Shown: one piece after another, positions 1 to 9,583 of the stretch | How the letters are laid out: each line of letters begins with the position of its first letter | Position numbering within the stretch: position 1 is the first letter of the stretch | Assembly: GCF_030656115.1 (NCBI RefSeq) | Contig: NZ_JAUSOO010000152.1 | Coordinates: 1 to 64,000, forward strand | Direction of reading: 5' to 3' | DNA: 64,000 bases | DNA from: Hydrogenophaga sp. | GTDB lineage: Bacteria; Pseudomonadota; Gammaproteobacteria; Burkholderiales; Burkholderiaceae_C | Notes under the pieces: model-generated | What the model was told of the DNA's origin: nothing | The model's database searches: none | Seen by the model: only the letters and a program-made list of their open reading frames with translations | Position numbers and translations under genes: made by a program

Positions 1-2
1 TC

Positions 3-626
3 ACCGACAACCGGGTGTTGTTCCACCGCGTGGCCAACACGCTGAACTACCTCGACATCAAGACCGTGGTGCTCAGCTGTGGCACCTGCTACGACCAGTT
101 GCAGGGCTACGAGTTTGACAAGATCTTCCCCGGCTGCCGCATCATCGACATCCACGAATACCTGCTCGAAAAAGGCATCACCCTGCCCAAGACCGACGGC
201 AGCTACCTGTTTCACGACCCCTGCCACAGCCCGATGAAGCTGCAAGAGCCGCTGCAAACCGTGAAGGCGCTGCTCGGGCCCAAAGTGCTCAAAACCGAGC
301 GCTGCTGCGGCGAGTCGGGCACGCTGGGCGTGACCCGGCCCGACATCTCCACGCAGATCCGTTTCCGCAAGGAAGAAGAGATCAAGAAGGGCGAAGCCGT
401 GCTGCGCGCCGCCGGCACCGTGGGCGCCAAGGACAACATCAAGATGCTGACCTCGTGCCCGAGCTGCCTGCAGGGCCTGACGCGTTATGGCGACGACCTG
501 AACAACGGCCTGCTGGAAGCCGACTACATCGTGGTCGAAATGGCCAACCAGATGTTGGGCAAGGACTGGTTGCCCGAATACGTGGCCAAGGCCAACCAAG
601 GCGGCATTGAACGCGTGCTGGTGTGA
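3..626 (+). CDS. C-terminal part of an FAD/Fe-S oxidoreductase (DUF3683/CCG-domain type), 5' end outside window
   Basis: The reading frame is open from base 3 and stops at 626, so only the last ~207 residues are present. They carry the cysteine-rich CCG-domain pattern found in heterodisulfide-reductase-like and glycolate-oxidase GlpC/GlcF-type subunits: a CGTCYD segment, an FHDPCHSPMK segment, a CCGESGTLG segment and a closing CPSC pair. In Burkholderiales this tail normally ends a very long protein that joins an FAD-linked oxidase (lactate/glycolate type) to ferredoxin clusters and CCG domains. The electron donor cannot be told from this fragment. DUF971 and ubiE follow downstream. Confidence 0.75.
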   Translation, partial: TDNRVLFHRVANTLNYLDIKTVVLSCGTCYDQLQGYEFDKIFPGCRIIDIHEYLLEKGITLPKTDGSYLFHDPCHSPMKLQEPLQTVKALLGPKVLKTERCCGESGTLGVTRPDISTQIRFRKEEEIKKGEAVLRAAGTVGAKDNIKMLTSCPSCLQGLTRYGDDLNNGLLEADYIVVEMANQMLGKDWLPEYVAKANQGGIERVLV

Positions 627-655
627 ATTTGAATCACTCCTGCACCGCTTTCAGC

Positions 656-716
656 GTCGCCCCCTCAAGGGGGCGGCACTGGCCGTCCAGCAAAGCTGGC
701 CCGGCGGTGCCCTGGG
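656..716. repeat. Dispersed GC-rich intergenic repeat, copy 1
   Basis: Between the oxidoreductase stop and the DUF971 start lies a block with a CCCCCTCAAGGGGG palindrome followed by a GGCCGTCC..AGCAAAGCTGGCCCGGC arm. Its reverse complement matches copies at 20585-20661, 29308-29382 and 35404-35496 in layout: a GGCC..CTTTG..GG arm followed by a run of C and G around a short spacer. It carries no ORF of its own. Confidence 0.6.
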
Positions 717-756
717 TACTGGCGCTTTCCCTCAATTCTTGAATCAGGAGCAACCC

Positions 757-1170
757 ATGGCCGGACTTGACAAAAACACCCCCACGCCGCAATCGATCAC
801 CTTGCACCAGCAGTCCAAGGTGCTGGAGATCGGGTTTTCTGATGGCAGCGAATTTCATGTGCCGTTTGAGCTGATGCGCGTGTACTCGCCGTCGGCCGAG
901 GTGCAGGGCCATGGCCCGGGCCAAGAGGTGTTGCAGACCGGCAAACGCGAGGTTGGCATCATTGCGCTGGAGCCGGTGGGCAACTACGCGGTGCAACCCA
1001 CGTTTTCCGACGGGCACGACAGCGGCATCTTTTCTTGGGACTACCTGTATTTCCTGGGTTCCAAGCAGGCCGAACTGTGGGCTGATTACAACGCGCGCCT
1101 GCAATCTGCCGGTATGGAGCGCGATGCGCCCATGGCACCGAAGGCCGGGAGCGCCTGCGGCAGCCATTAA
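757..1170 (+). CDS. DUF971 family protein
   Basis: The protein has 137 residues. The start at 757 is chosen because AGGAG lies seven bases upstream and because the open frame before it runs through a repeat. The fold family (DUF971, gamma-butyrobetaine hydroxylase N-terminal-like) is recognisable from LEIGFSDG, the PFELMRVYSPSAEVQGHGP stretch and the C-terminal HDSGIFSWDYLYFLG motif. In many betaproteobacteria this gene sits directly before ubiE, as here (18-base gap). The related Fe-S/zinc-binding modules suggest a metal-linked role, but the exact function is unknown. The tail after residue ~115 is poorly conserved and low in complexity. Confidence 0.85.
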   Translation: MAGLDKNTPTPQSITLHQQSKVLEIGFSDGSEFHVPFELMRVYSPSAEVQGHGPGQEVLQTGKREVGIIALEPVGNYAVQPTFSDGHDSGIFSWDYLYFLGSKQAELWADYNARLQSAGMERDAPMAPKAGSACGSH

Positions 1171-1188
1171 CCGCTTAGGATTCTTTTC

Positions 1189-1920
1189 ATGGCCTCTACA
1201 CACTTTGGTTTCAAGTCGGTTGACGAACGCGAAAAAGCGCAGCATGTGCGCAGCGTCTTCGACTCGGTGGCACCCAGCTACGACGTGATGAACGATCTCA
1301 TGTCGGCCGGTCTGCACCGCGTCTGGAAGCGGTACACCTTGACGGTCGCCAACCCGCAACCCGGCGACCAGGTTCTGGACATTGCCGGCGGCACGGGCGA
1401 TCTGTCGCTGGCTTTTGCCAAGAAGGTGGGGTCTACCGGGCGCGTGGTGCACACCGACATCAATGAGGCCATGTTGCGCGAAGGGCGCAACCGCTTGCTT
1501 GATCTGGGCGTGGTGTTGCCCACGCTGGTGTGCGACGCTGAGCAATTGCCGTTTGAAAGCAACGCGTTCGACTTTGTGTCGGTGGCGTTTGGTTTGCGCA
1601 ACATGACACACAAAGACCGCGCCTTGGCTGAGATGCAGCGGGTGCTGAAGCCGGGTGGGAAATTGCTGGTGCTGGAGTTTTCCCGGGTGGCCAAGCCGCT
1701 TGAAAAAGCTTATGACTGGTATTCGTTCAACATCCTGCCCAAACTGGGTAAGTGGGTGGCCAACGACGAGGACAGCTACCGCTACCTCGCCGAATCCATC
1801 CGCATGCACCCCGGGCAGGAAGAGCTGCGGCAGATGATGAAGACGGCCGGGTTTGGCCATGTGGACGTGCACAACCTGTCGGCCGGCGTGGTGGCCTTGC
1901 ACTTGGGGATCAAGTGTTGA
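1189..1920 (+). CDS. ubiE: Demethylmenaquinone/2-methoxy-6-polyprenyl-benzoquinol C-methyltransferase
   Basis: UbiE is an S-adenosylmethionine-dependent C-methyltransferase of ubiquinone (and, where present, menaquinone) synthesis. The 243 residues match the usual length. The SAM-binding motif I is DIAGGTGD (residues 64-71). The N-terminal family signature is [17 protein letters not shown], and FSRVAKPL with YRYLAESI are typical further on. The start at 1189 gives the standard N-terminus. ubiJ and ubiB follow on the same strand, separated only by a Tim44-like gene, so this is a small ubiquinone-biosynthesis block. No odd features were seen. Confidence 0.97.
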   Translation: MASTHFGFKSVDEREKAQHVRSVFDSVAPSYDVMNDLMSAGLHRVWKRYTLTVANPQPGDQVLDIAGGTGDLSLAFAKKVGSTGRVVHTDINEAMLREGRNRLLDLGVVLPTLVCDAEQLPFESNAFDFVSVAFGLRNMTHKDRALAEMQRVLKPGGKLLVLEFSRVAKPLEKAYDWYSFNILPKLGKWVANDEDSYRYLAESIRMHPGQEELRQMMKTAGFGHVDVHNLSAGVVALHLGIKC

Positions 1921-1953
1921 TCTGAGGGTGTTTTTGATTCGGGGGGACAAACA

Positions 1954-2961
1954 ATGATGAACAACAAATGGTGGTCGGCGGCGTTGGTTTGTGCCATGGT
2001 CTTGGGCTCGCAGGACATCTGGGCCCAGCGCCTCGGTGGCGGCCTGTCTTTTGGCAATCAGTCGGGCAACGTGATGCAGCGAACCGGTTCGCTGCATCAG
2101 CAAGCAGCGCCCCAGGCGCTCACACAAAGCGCAACAGCCCGTCCAGAACCATCCAACACAGCCGCAGCGGTGGCGCCCAAGCGCCCCTGGGGTGGCGTGC
2201 TCGGTGGTTTGGCCGCTGGCCTGGGGCTGGCTTGGCTGGCCTCAACCCTGGGTTTGGGTGACGGTTTCGCCCCATTGTTGTTGTTGGCTTTGCTCGCTGT
2301 GGCGCTTGCGCTTGTTGTGGGTAGGGTCTTGCGCCGCCGCACCAGCACTACACCTTCTGCCGGGCTCGCTTACCAGGCCGTGGCGGTTGGTGGGCATTCT
2401 CAAGCCGATTCAGTTGGTTCAGAGAGTCCAGGGGGGTACAGCCCGCAGAACGTGGGCAACGACGCATCAGCCCGGCCTTGGGAGCGCAACACCGGTTCGT
2501 TTGAGGCTGCACAGATTCAGGCTGCAGGGGGTGCGCGCACCGGTTTTGCCTTGTCTGGGGTGCAGGGTTTGAGCATTCCGGCGGGGTTTGATGCAGAGGG
2601 CTTCCTGAAAGCCTCCAAAGCCAACTTTCGCAGCCTGCAAGATGCTTGGGACCGCTCCGACATCCCCAGCCTGCGCGCCATGATGACCGACGGCATGCTG
2701 GAGCAGATTCAAAACCAACTGGCCGATCGTGAGCGCTCGGGCGGTGGCACGGCCAACAAGACCGAGGTGGTGATGTTGGACGCCCATTTGCTGGGCATCG
2801 AAGAAATGGACACCGGTTACATGGCCAGTGTTGAGTTCTCAGGGCTGATTCGCGAAGACGTCTCGGCGGGCCCCAACCCCTTCCGGGAGGTCTGGAACAT
2901 CACCCGACCCAAGAGCGGTTCGGGCGGTTGGCTGGTGGCCGGTGTGCAGGCACTGCAGTAA
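1954..2961 (+). CDS. Tim44-like domain membrane-associated protein
   Basis: This 335-residue protein starts with a probable signal/anchor (residues 5-24, ending near ADIWAQ), followed by a Gly/Ser/Ala-rich stretch. Two hydrophobic segments (about 70-90 and 92-110) end in a RVLRRR stop-transfer patch. After a variable linker, residues ~205-335 show the Tim44/TIM44-like fold with KANFRSLQDAWDRSD and REVWNITRP. Family members occur between ubiE and ubiJ/ubiB in betaproteobacteria. The role is unproven; an inner-membrane scaffold for the ubiquinone proteins is only an inference from gene order. ATG codons at 1954 and 1957 are both possible starts. Confidence 0.85.
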   Translation: MMNNKWWSAALVCAMVLGSQDIWAQRLGGGLSFGNQSGNVMQRTGSLHQQAAPQALTQSATARPEPSNTAAAVAPKRPWGGVLGGLAAGLGLAWLASTLGLGDGFAPLLLLALLAVALALVVGRVLRRRTSTTPSAGLAYQAVAVGGHSQADSVGSESPGGYSPQNVGNDASARPWERNTGSFEAAQIQAAGGARTGFALSGVQGLSIPAGFDAEGFLKASKANFRSLQDAWDRSDIPSLRAMMTDGMLEQIQNQLADRERSGGGTANKTEVVMLDAHLLGIEEMDTGYMASVEFSGLIREDVSAGPNPFREVWNITRPKSGSGGWLVAGVQALQ

Positions 2962-3029
2962 GCTGCCTGCTCAAACGAGAGCCCCGTACCGCCGTCTTGC
3001 CTGGCTTTATCCGTCAAAATCGGGTGGCC

Positions 3030-3677
3030 ATGAAAATTGAACCACCCGTTTTTTCGTCTGGACCGTCCAAGGACGGTTCTCCCCTGAGCTTTTTGCAGTC
3101 CCTGCTGGGTTCCATCAGGCCGCCTGAATGGGTGGTGGATGAGTTGCAGAACCGTATCGTTCTGTTTCTCAACCATGTCCTCATGCAGGAAAAAGCCGCA
3201 CAAGACCGCCTGCGGCGCCAAAAAGGCAAGCCGGTGAAGATGCAATGGGGTGAATTTCATCTCACGCTCACGCCCACCGCTGCGGGTCTGCTGGAGCGCG
3301 CGGCGCCCGATGCCCAGCCTGAACTGCGGGTCACCCTGATTCAAACCTCGCCCCTGGCCCTGGCGCAAACCGTGCTGGCCGGCGACAAGCCCGGGGTGGA
3401 TATTCAGGGCGACGTGCAACTGGCGGCCGAAGTGGCCTGGCTGGTGGACAACGTGCGCTGGGACCCGGAAGAAGACCTGTCCCGTTTCGTGGGCGATGCA
3501 CCGGCCCACACCCTGACCCGTTTCGCCCGCTCGGCGGCGCAGGCTGTCAAATCGTTCGTGGCGCGCAAGCCCGACGGTTTTTCCCGGCCACCTTTCGCTT
3601 CAGCAGGTGCTCCATCGGCGCCTGCCGATGCTTCTGCGGCTGCAACCGCCCCGGGTGCTGACGGAACCGCCGCATGA
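3030..3677 (+). CDS. ubiJ: Ubiquinone biosynthesis accessory factor UbiJ (SCP2 domain)
   Basis: UbiJ is an SCP2-like lipid-binding protein that works with UbiB and UbiK in the aerobic ubiquinone complex. The start at 3030 (MKIEPPVF) gives 215 residues; an open frame further upstream has no family resemblance. The SCP2 core lies at about residues 25-150, with [18 protein letters not shown] and [34 protein letters not shown], the latter a hallmark of UbiJ. The tail from ~185 is Ala/Pro-rich and probably disordered. Its stop overlaps the ubiB start by four bases (ATGA), which suggests translational coupling. Confidence 0.92.
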   Translation: MKIEPPVFSSGPSKDGSPLSFLQSLLGSIRPPEWVVDELQNRIVLFLNHVLMQEKAAQDRLRRQKGKPVKMQWGEFHLTLTPTAAGLLERAAPDAQPELRVTLIQTSPLALAQTVLAGDKPGVDIQGDVQLAAEVAWLVDNVRWDPEEDLSRFVGDAPAHTLTRFARSAAQAVKSFVARKPDGFSRPPFASAGAPSAPADASAAATAPGADGTAA

Positions 3678-5239
3678 GCCGCTTGTTTCGCGGCGCGTTC
3701 ATTGTCTGGGTGGTCTTGCGCTATGGGCTGGACGAGCTCGTGCTCTCCAGCTTCCGGGGCCGGGGCATCCGGCTGCTGACGCGCCTGGTTTCCATCGGCC
3801 GCAACCTGGATGCACCGCGCGGTCAGCGCCTGCGCGAAGCGCTGGAGCGGCTGGGCCCCATTTTTGTCAAATTCGGACAGGTGCTGTCCACCCGGCGTGA
3901 CCTGCTGCCACCCGACATTGCCGACGAGCTCGCCCGGCTGCAAGACCGCGTGCCGCCGTTTCCCAGTGCGGTGGCGGTGGCCACCATTGAGCGCGCGTTT
4001 GGCAAGCCCCTGGACGCGGTGTTTTCACACTTCGAGCAGGTGCCCGTGGCCAGTGCGTCCATCGCCCAGGTGCACTTTGCCACCCTGCGCGATGGCCGCC
4101 ACAGCGGGCGCGAGGTGGCGGTGAAGGTGCTGCGGCCCAACATGCTGCCGGTGATCGACAAAGACCTGAGCCTCATGCGCATGATGGCCGGCTGGGTGGA
4201 CGCCTTGTCGGCCGACGGCAAGCGCCTGAAACCGCGCGAGGTGGTGGCCGAGTTCGACAAATACCTGCACGATGAGCTGGACCTGGTGCGCGAAGCCGCC
4301 AACGCGGCCCAGCTGCGCCGCAACATGCAGGGCCTGGACCTGGTGCTGATTCCCGAAATGTTCTGGGACTATTGCCACACCGAGGTGATGGTGATGGAGC
4401 GCATGCACGGTATGCCCATCAACAAGGTGGATGCGTTGCGCCGCCTGGGGGTGGACATTCCGAAGCTGGCGCGCGATGGCGTCACGATCTTTTTTACCCA
4501 GGTGTTCCGCGATGGCTTTTTCCATGCCGACATGCACCCGGGGAACATCCAGGTCAGCGTGGCCCCGGCGACCTTTGGGCGCTACATCTCGCTGGACTTC
4601 GGCATCGTGGGCACGCTCACCGAGTTCGACAAAGAGTACCTGGCTCAAAACTTCACCGCTTTTTTCCGGCGCGATTACAAGCGCGTGGCCGAGCTGCACA
4701 TTGAGTCGGGCTGGGTGCCCGGTGACACGCGGGTGGACGAACTGGAGTCGGCCATCCGCTCCGTGTGCGAGCCGTATTTCGATCGGCCCCTGAAAGAAAT
4801 TTCTCTGGGCATGGTGCTGATGCGCTTGTTCCAGACCTCGCGCCGGTTCCAGGTGGAAATCCAGCCGCAGCTGGTGTTGCTGCAGAAAACGCTGCTCAAT
4901 ATTGAAGGCCTGGGCCGCGACCTGGACCCCGAACTGGACCTGTGGAACACCGCCAAGCCGTTCCTGGAAACCTGGATGGTGGAGCAGGTGGGCCCGAAGA
5001 AACTGCTGGAGCAGCTCAAGGCCGAAGCGCCGCAATACGCCAAGCTCTTGCCCGCACTGCCGCGCCTGCTGCACGATTATTTGCAGCACAAACCCCACGA
5101 ACTGCGCCGCGAACTCGACAGCCTGTTGACCGAGCAGCGCCGCACCAACCGCCTGCTGCAGGCCATTTTGTATGGCGGGCTGGGCTTTTTGCTGGGCCTG
5201 CTGGTGATGCAGTTGCTGGTGCGCGTGCGCCTGTGGTGA
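3674..5239 (+). CDS. ubiB: Ubiquinone biosynthesis kinase-like ATPase UbiB
   Basis: UbiB belongs to the ABC1/ADCK atypical protein-kinase-like family and supports ubiquinone biosynthesis at the inner membrane. The 521 residues fit the family. Visible signatures are the KFGQ motif ([17 protein letters not shown]), the Ala-rich loop [12 protein letters not shown], the ATP-lysine segment VAVKVLRPN, the catalytic-loop region [10 protein letters not shown] and the metal-binding DFGIVG. A C-terminal transmembrane hairpin (about 490-518) anchors it. The start overlaps ubiJ. No truncation was seen. Confidence 0.97.
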   Translation: MSRLFRGAFIVWVVLRYGLDELVLSSFRGRGIRLLTRLVSIGRNLDAPRGQRLREALERLGPIFVKFGQVLSTRRDLLPPDIADELARLQDRVPPFPSAVAVATIERAFGKPLDAVFSHFEQVPVASASIAQVHFATLRDGRHSGREVAVKVLRPNMLPVIDKDLSLMRMMAGWVDALSADGKRLKPREVVAEFDKYLHDELDLVREAANAAQLRRNMQGLDLVLIPEMFWDYCHTEVMVMERMHGMPINKVDALRRLGVDIPKLARDGVTIFFTQVFRDGFFHADMHPGNIQVSVAPATFGRYISLDFGIVGTLTEFDKEYLAQNFTAFFRRDYKRVAELHIESGWVPGDTRVDELESAIRSVCEPYFDRPLKEISLGMVLMRLFQTSRRFQVEIQPQLVLLQKTLLNIEGLGRDLDPELDLWNTAKPFLETWMVEQVGPKKLLEQLKAEAPQYAKLLPALPRLLHDYLQHKPHELRRELDSLLTEQRRTNRLLQAILYGGLGFLLGLLVMQLLVRVRLW

Positions 5240-5285
5240 GGGGTTGCAGCGGCTCGGCTGGTGGGCATGCAACACCGCACCCCAA

Positions 5286-5293
5286 TTTATAAT
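5286..5293 (+). promoter_or_regulatory. Candidate -10 element upstream of the fmdB-DUF502-aspS operon
   Basis: A perfect TATAAT (5288-5293) sits about 100 bases before the fmdB start, in the 156-base gap after ubiB. No good -35 box is visible 16-18 bases upstream, so the call rests on the -10 match alone. Confidence 0.35.
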
Positions 5294-5395
5294 GTCGGGT
5301 TTCGTTTCACTTCCCTCTGGGGCGGGTCTGTCGGGTCGCTGGCTCCAGCGTTCCGCAGATCGACCTCTCCCCAAGTCCACATACAGGTTCACGTC

Positions 5396-5731
5396 ATGCC
5401 CATCTATGCCTACAAGTGCGAGTCCTGCGGCCATGCCAAGGACGTGCTGCAAAAAATGTCCGATGACCCACTGAGCGTTTGCCCAGCCTGCGGTCAGCCC
5501 AGCTTTCGCAAGCAGGTGACCGCTGCCGGTTTCCAGCTCAAGGGTTCCGGCTGGTACGTCACCGATTTCCGCGGCGGCAACACCACAACCACCGCACCCG
5601 CGGTGGTGGCCGATGGTGCAGCTCCCACTGCCGAGAGTGCAGGCAAGCCTGCCGCTGAGTCGGTGCCCGCACCGGCGGCGGCTCCAGCCGCATCGCCTGC
5701 GCCATCCTCAGGCTCGACACCGTCCACCTGA
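5396..5731 (+). CDS. FmdB-family zinc-ribbon regulatory protein
   Basis: This is a short protein (111 residues) beginning MPIYAYKCESCGHA. It carries the FmdB zinc ribbon with two Cys pairs (CESC at ~8-11 and CPAC at ~32-35) and the FQLKGSGWYVTDF signature. The start at 5396 is fixed by this conserved N-terminus. The last ~45 residues are Ala/Pro/Ser-rich and probably disordered. FmdB proteins were named from an amide/formamidase operon but are widespread, with no settled function. Gene order fmdB-DUF502-aspS is conserved in betaproteobacteria and points to co-transcription. Confidence 0.88.
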   Translation: MPIYAYKCESCGHAKDVLQKMSDDPLSVCPACGQPSFRKQVTAAGFQLKGSGWYVTDFRGGNTTTTAPAVVADGAAPTAESAGKPAAESVPAPAAAPAASPAPSSGSTPST

Positions 5732-5741
5732 GAACGCCCGG

Positions 5742-6431
5742 ATGCCTTCTTTGCGCAAATGGCTGCTGGCCGGCCTGCTGGTGCTGGTGCCGCTGATCAT
5801 CACCTTGTGGGTGCTCGACTGGGTGGTCACCACGCTGGACCAGACGTTGCACATCTTGCCCGTCAACTGGCAGCCCGATCAGTTGTTGGGCATGCACGTG
5901 CCCGGTCTGGGCGTGGTGTTTGCGCTGGCGGTGGTGCTGTCCATTGGTGCGCTGGCTTCCAACATCATTGGCAACAAGCTGGTGCACTGGTGGCACGCAC
6001 TGCTGCACCGCATTCCGGTGGTGCGCTCCATTTATTCGGGCGTCAAGCAGATTTCCGACACCCTGTTTTCTGAAAAAGGCAACGCCTTTCGCAAGGCGTT
6101 GCTGGTGCAGTGGCCGCACGAAGGGATGTGGACCATTGCCTTCCTGACGGGCGCCCCCTCGGGCGATGTGCTGCGCCAATTGCAGGCCCAACCCGGCGGT
6201 GCCGGTGCGCAAGACGAGTTCCACAGCGTGTTCGTGCCCACCACGCCCAACCCCACCGGCGGCTATTTTGTGCTCGTGCGCAAAAGCGCCTGTGTGGAGT
6301 TGCAAATGAGCGTGGATGCCGCGCTGACCTACATCGTTTCCATGGGCGTGATCGTGCCCGGCGGGCCGAACAATGGCCACATCCAAGTGGCTCAAGCGGC
6401 TGCGGCCAGCACCACGAACACCCCGTCCTGA
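5742..6431 (+). CDS. DUF502 family inner-membrane protein
   Basis: The 229-residue protein has two N-terminal transmembrane helices: about 7-27 (LLAGLLVLVPLIITLWVLDW) and 55-78. A soluble domain follows, with the DUF502 signature IPVVRSIYSGVKQISDTLF and VFVPTTPNPTGGYFVLV. The start at 5742 lies ten bases after the fmdB stop, and aspS follows after 48 bases, so the three genes look like one operon. The function is unknown. Confidence 0.88.
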   Translation: MPSLRKWLLAGLLVLVPLIITLWVLDWVVTTLDQTLHILPVNWQPDQLLGMHVPGLGVVFALAVVLSIGALASNIIGNKLVHWWHALLHRIPVVRSIYSGVKQISDTLFSEKGNAFRKALLVQWPHEGMWTIAFLTGAPSGDVLRQLQAQPGGAGAQDEFHSVFVPTTPNPTGGYFVLVRKSACVELQMSVDAALTYIVSMGVIVPGGPNNGHIQVAQAAAASTTNTPS

Positions 6432-6479
6432 ATGTTCCCCAGCCACTTCGGTGGCGACACTGTTGAAAGAAAAATTGCC

Positions 6480-8282
6480 ATGGCTATGCGTTCCCACTAT
6501 TGCGGTCTTGTGACCGAAGCCCTGCTGGGCCAGACCGTGACGCTGTGCGGCTGGGTCAACCGCCGACGCGACCACGGCGGCGTCATTTTTGTCGACCTGC
6601 GCGACCGCGAAGGCTATGTGCAAGTGGTGTGCGACCCCGACCGCGCCGACATGTTCAAGGTGGCCGAAGACGTGCGCAACGAATACTGCGTGCAGATCAC
6701 CGGCCTGGTGCGTGCGCGCCCCGAAGGCACCACCAACGACAACCTCAAGAGCGGCAAGGTGGAACTGTTGTGCCACGAACTCAAGGTGCTGAACCCATCG
6801 GTCACGCCGCCGTTTCAGTTGGACGACGACAACCTGAGCGAAACCACCCGCCTCACGCACCGCGTGCTCGACCTGCGCCGCTCGTACATGCAAAACAACC
6901 TCATGCTGCGCTACCGCGTGGCCATGGAAGTGCGCAAGTTCCTCGACGCCAACGGCTTCATCGACATCGAAACCCCGATGTTGACCAAGAGCACACCCGA
7001 AGGCGCGCGCGACTACCTCGTGCCCAGCCGCGTGCACGACGGCCACTTCTTCGCCCTGCCGCAGTCGCCCCAGCTGTTCAAGCAGCTGCTGATGGTGGCC
7101 GGCTTTGACCGCTACTACCAGATCACCAAGTGCTTCCGGGACGAAGACCTGCGCGCCGACCGCCAGCCCGAGTTCACGCAGATCGATATCGAAACCTCGT
7201 TCCTGACCGAGGAAGACATCCGCGACATGTTCCAGGGCATGATCAAGACCGTGTTCCAGAACACCCTGGGCGTGGACCTGGGCGAGTTCCCGGTCATGGC
7301 CTACAGCGAAGCCATGCACCGCTTCGGCTCCGACAAGCCCGACCTGCGCGTCAAGCTTGAATTCACCGAGCTGACCGACGTGATGGCCGACGTGGACTTC
7401 AAGGTCTTCAGCGCGCCCGCCACCATGAAGAATGGCCGCGTGGTCGCCCTGTGCGTGCGCGGCGGCGCCGAAATCAGCCGCAGCGAGATCGACGCCTACA
7501 CCGACTTCGTCAAGATCTATGGCGCCAAGGGCCTGGCCTGGATCAAGGTCAACGAAGTGGCCAAGGGCCGAGACGGCCTGCAAAGCCCCATCGTGAAGAA
7601 CCTGCACGACGCGGCCGTGACCGAAATCCTGAAGCGCACGGGCGCGCAAGACGGCGACATCATCTTCTTCGGCGCCGACAAGGCCAAGGTGGTGAACGAC
7701 GCCATCGGTGCACTGCGCATCAAGATCGGTCACAGCGAGCTGGGCAAGAAAAACGGCCTGTTCGAAAGCCGCTGGGCGCCGATGTGGGTGGTGGACTTCC
7801 CCATGTTCGAACACGACGAAGAAGCCGACCGCTGGACCGCCGTGCACCACCCCTTCACGGCACCGAAAGACGGCCACGAAGACTGGATGGTCACCGCGCC
7901 CGAGAAGTGCATCGCCAAGGGCTATGACATGGTGCTGAACGGCTGGGAAATCGGTGGCGGTTCGGTGCGCATCCACACCGCTGCCGTGCAGCAGAAGGTG
8001 TTTGACGCGCTGAAGATCACGCCTGAAGAGGCCCAGCTCAAATTCGGCTTCCTGCTCGACGCGCTGCAATACGGCGCTCCGCCGCATGGCGGCCTGGCCT
8101 TCGGCCTGGACCGTATCGTCACGCTGATGACCGGCGCCGACTCGATCCGCGACGTGATCGCCTTCCCCAAGACCCAGCGTGCCCAGTGTCTGCTGACACA
8201 AGCGCCCAGCCTGGTGGACGAGAAGCAACTGCGCGAACTGCACATCCGGCTGCGCAATGTGGATTTGGCCAAGACGGCCTGA
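6480..8282 (+). CDS. aspS: Aspartyl-tRNA synthetase, probably non-discriminating (Asp/Asn) type
   Basis: AspRS is a class II synthetase that charges tRNA with aspartate. The 600 residues match bacterial AspRS, with an N-terminal OB-fold anticodon domain, class II motif 2 around [20 protein letters not shown], the GAD insertion domain and motif 3 [11 protein letters not shown]. The start at 6480 (an in-frame ATG also at 6486) gives the usual N-terminus; an open extension to 6432 has no resemblance. The anticodon domain reads RRRDHGG. The histidine here is the residue associated with relaxed tRNA recognition in Pseudomonas-type AspRS, so Asp-tRNA(Asn) formation followed by GatCAB amidation is likely. 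A strong terminator follows. Confidence 0.97.
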   Translation: MAMRSHYCGLVTEALLGQTVTLCGWVNRRRDHGGVIFVDLRDREGYVQVVCDPDRADMFKVAEDVRNEYCVQITGLVRARPEGTTNDNLKSGKVELLCHELKVLNPSVTPPFQLDDDNLSETTRLTHRVLDLRRSYMQNNLMLRYRVAMEVRKFLDANGFIDIETPMLTKSTPEGARDYLVPSRVHDGHFFALPQSPQLFKQLLMVAGFDRYYQITKCFRDEDLRADRQPEFTQIDIETSFLTEEDIRDMFQGMIKTVFQNTLGVDLGEFPVMAYSEAMHRFGSDKPDLRVKLEFTELTDVMADVDFKVFSAPATMKNGRVVALCVRGGAEISRSEIDAYTDFVKIYGAKGLAWIKVNEVAKGRDGLQSPIVKNLHDAAVTEILKRTGAQDGDIIFFGADKAKVVNDAIGALRIKIGHSELGKKNGLFESRWAPMWVVDFPMFEHDEEADRWTAVHHPFTAPKDGHEDWMVTAPEKCIAKGYDMVLNGWEIGGGSVRIHTAAVQQKVFDALKITPEEAQLKFGFLLDALQYGAPPHGGLAFGLDRIVTLMTGADSIRDVIAFPKTQRAQCLLTQAPSLVDEKQLRELHIRLRNVDLAKTA

Positions 8283-8303
8283 TCGCGGGCTTCGGCTAGG
8301 ATG

Positions 8304-8331
8304 AAAGGGCGCTGGTTCAGCGCCCTTTTTT
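8304..8331 (+). terminator. Rho-independent terminator after aspS
   Basis: A perfect 8-bp stem GGGCGCTG (8307-8314) / CAGCGCCC (8318-8325) with a three-base loop is followed by six T. Three A before the stem could pair with the T run for use in the other direction. It ends the aspS operon. The nudB ATG comes only 13 bases later, so any nudB promoter would have to overlap the terminator or aspS. Confidence 0.88.
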
Positions 8332-8343
8332 CGTTCCAATCCG

Positions 8344-8814
8344 ATGACGATCGACATCCGCACTTTCAAAATCCCACAATCCGTGCTGGTGGTCATCCAC
8401 ACCCCGGCGCTGGATGTGCTGTTGATTGAGCGGGCCGATGCCCCGGGTTTCTGGCAGTCGGTAACAGGTTCCAAAGATACCGAGGATGAGGCGTTTGCAA
8501 CCACCGCTGCGCGCGAGGTGTTCGAGGAAACCGGGCTGGATACCCGCGCACCGGGCCATGTGTTGACCGACTGGGGCCTGGAAAATGTGTACGAAATTTA
8601 CCCACAGTGGCGCCACCGCTATGCACCCGGTGTTGTCCGCAACACCGAGCGGCTGTTTGGTCTGTGTATTCCGCGGCCGCTGCCGGTCACGTTGAGTCCG
8701 AGGGAGCACCGGGCGCAGATCTGGCTGCCTTGGGTTGAGGCGGCTGAGCGGTGTTTTTCGCCGTCCAACGCCGAGGCTGTTCTGCAGCTGCCGCACCGGC
8801 AGTCGCCGCAATGA
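8344..8814 (+). CDS. nudB: Dihydroneopterin triphosphate diphosphatase (Nudix)
   Basis: NudB removes pyrophosphate from dihydroneopterin triphosphate early in folate synthesis. The 156-residue protein has an early IPQSVLVVIHTP strand and a Nudix box that starts at GSKDTEDEAF and ends REVFEETG; the glycine-to-first-glutamate spacing is one residue longer than the textbook box. Substrate-loop features WRHRYAPG and EHRAQIWLPW match NudB. folE, which makes the substrate from GTP, lies 2.2 kb downstream on the same strand. The start is 13 bases after the aspS terminator. Confidence 0.9.
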   Translation: MTIDIRTFKIPQSVLVVIHTPALDVLLIERADAPGFWQSVTGSKDTEDEAFATTAAREVFEETGLDTRAPGHVLTDWGLENVYEIYPQWRHRYAPGVVRNTERLFGLCIPRPLPVTLSPREHRAQIWLPWVEAAERCFSPSNAEAVLQLPHRQSPQ

Positions 8815-8854
8815 CCGTCCGGTAGACCGCTGCTATTGGTGGCATGATTTGCGC

Positions 8855-9583
8855 ATGAGCATCGTTCGTGTCGCTACCTACAACATCCACAAAGGCGTGC
8901 AAGGCCTGGGCCCTGCGCGTCGGCTGGAAATCCACAACCTGGCGCATGCGGTGGAGCAATTTGACGCCGACATTGTGTGCCTGCAAGAGGTGCGCAGCCA
9001 CAACCGCAAGCTGGAAAAGCAGTTCACCCGCTGGCCCGATCTGGACCAGGCGAATTACCTCACGCCCGACGGCTACGAGGCGGTTTACCGCACCAACGCG
9101 GTGACGCGCCACGGCGAGCACGGCAACGCGCTGCTGTCGCGCTGGCCGGTTCTGGAGAGCAAGCATTCAGATGTCTCCGACCACCGCTTCGAGCAGCGCG
9201 GGCTGCTGCATGTGCAGCTGCTGGTGGAGGGCGTGTCTGTGCATGTGGTGGTGGTGCACCTGGGGTTGATCCATGCCGGGCGCGAACGCCAGGTGCAGCG
9301 CCTGGGCCAGTACATTGCCACCGAGTTACCGGCCGATGCGCCGCTGATCGTGGCTGGCGATTTCAACGACTGGGGCGCGCAGCTGCTCAAGCCCATGGCC
9401 GATCTGGACTTGCGCACCTTTGACGGCATTCGTTTGCCCACCTACCCGTCGCGCTTGCCACTGCTGCACCTGGACCGCATCTTTGTGCGGGGGCTCCGGC
9501 CCGTGTCGGCCCATGTGCCCCATGGGCGCGCCTGGACGCGCATGTCCGATCATCTGCCGCTCATTGCCGAGCTGGAGTTGTGA
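8855..9583 (+). CDS. Endonuclease/exonuclease/phosphatase (EEP) family hydrolase
   Basis: This 242-residue protein has the EEP (DNase I-like) fold: TYNIHKG near the N-terminus, the metal-binding glutamate in VCLQEVR, VVHLGL for the catalytic His region, VAGDFNDW for the Asp/Asn pair, and the closing SDHLPLIAEL. The start at 8855 gives MSIVRVATYNIHKG, the usual beginning. Its stop overlaps the GTG start of the cardiolipin synthase by four bases, and EEP hydrolases are commonly paired with clsB. Substrate (lipid phosphate or nucleic acid) cannot be told from sequence. Confidence 0.9.
   Translation: MSIVRVATYNIHKGVQGLGPARRLEIHNLAHAVEQFDADIVCLQEVRSHNRKLEKQFTRWPDLDQANYLTPDGYEAVYRTNAVTRHGEHGNALLSRWPVLESKHSDVSDHRFEQRGLLHVQLLVEGVSVHVVVVHLGLIHAGRERQVQRLGQYIATELPADAPLIVAGDFNDWGAQLLKPMADLDLRTFDGIRLPTYPSRLPLLHLDRIFVRGLRPVSAHVPHGRAWTRMSDHLPLIAELEL

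Noticed and set aside
5559-8504. Long minus-strand frame opposite DUF502 and aspS
   Set aside because: Antisense shadow of aspS codon bias; no start signal and no recognisable domains.
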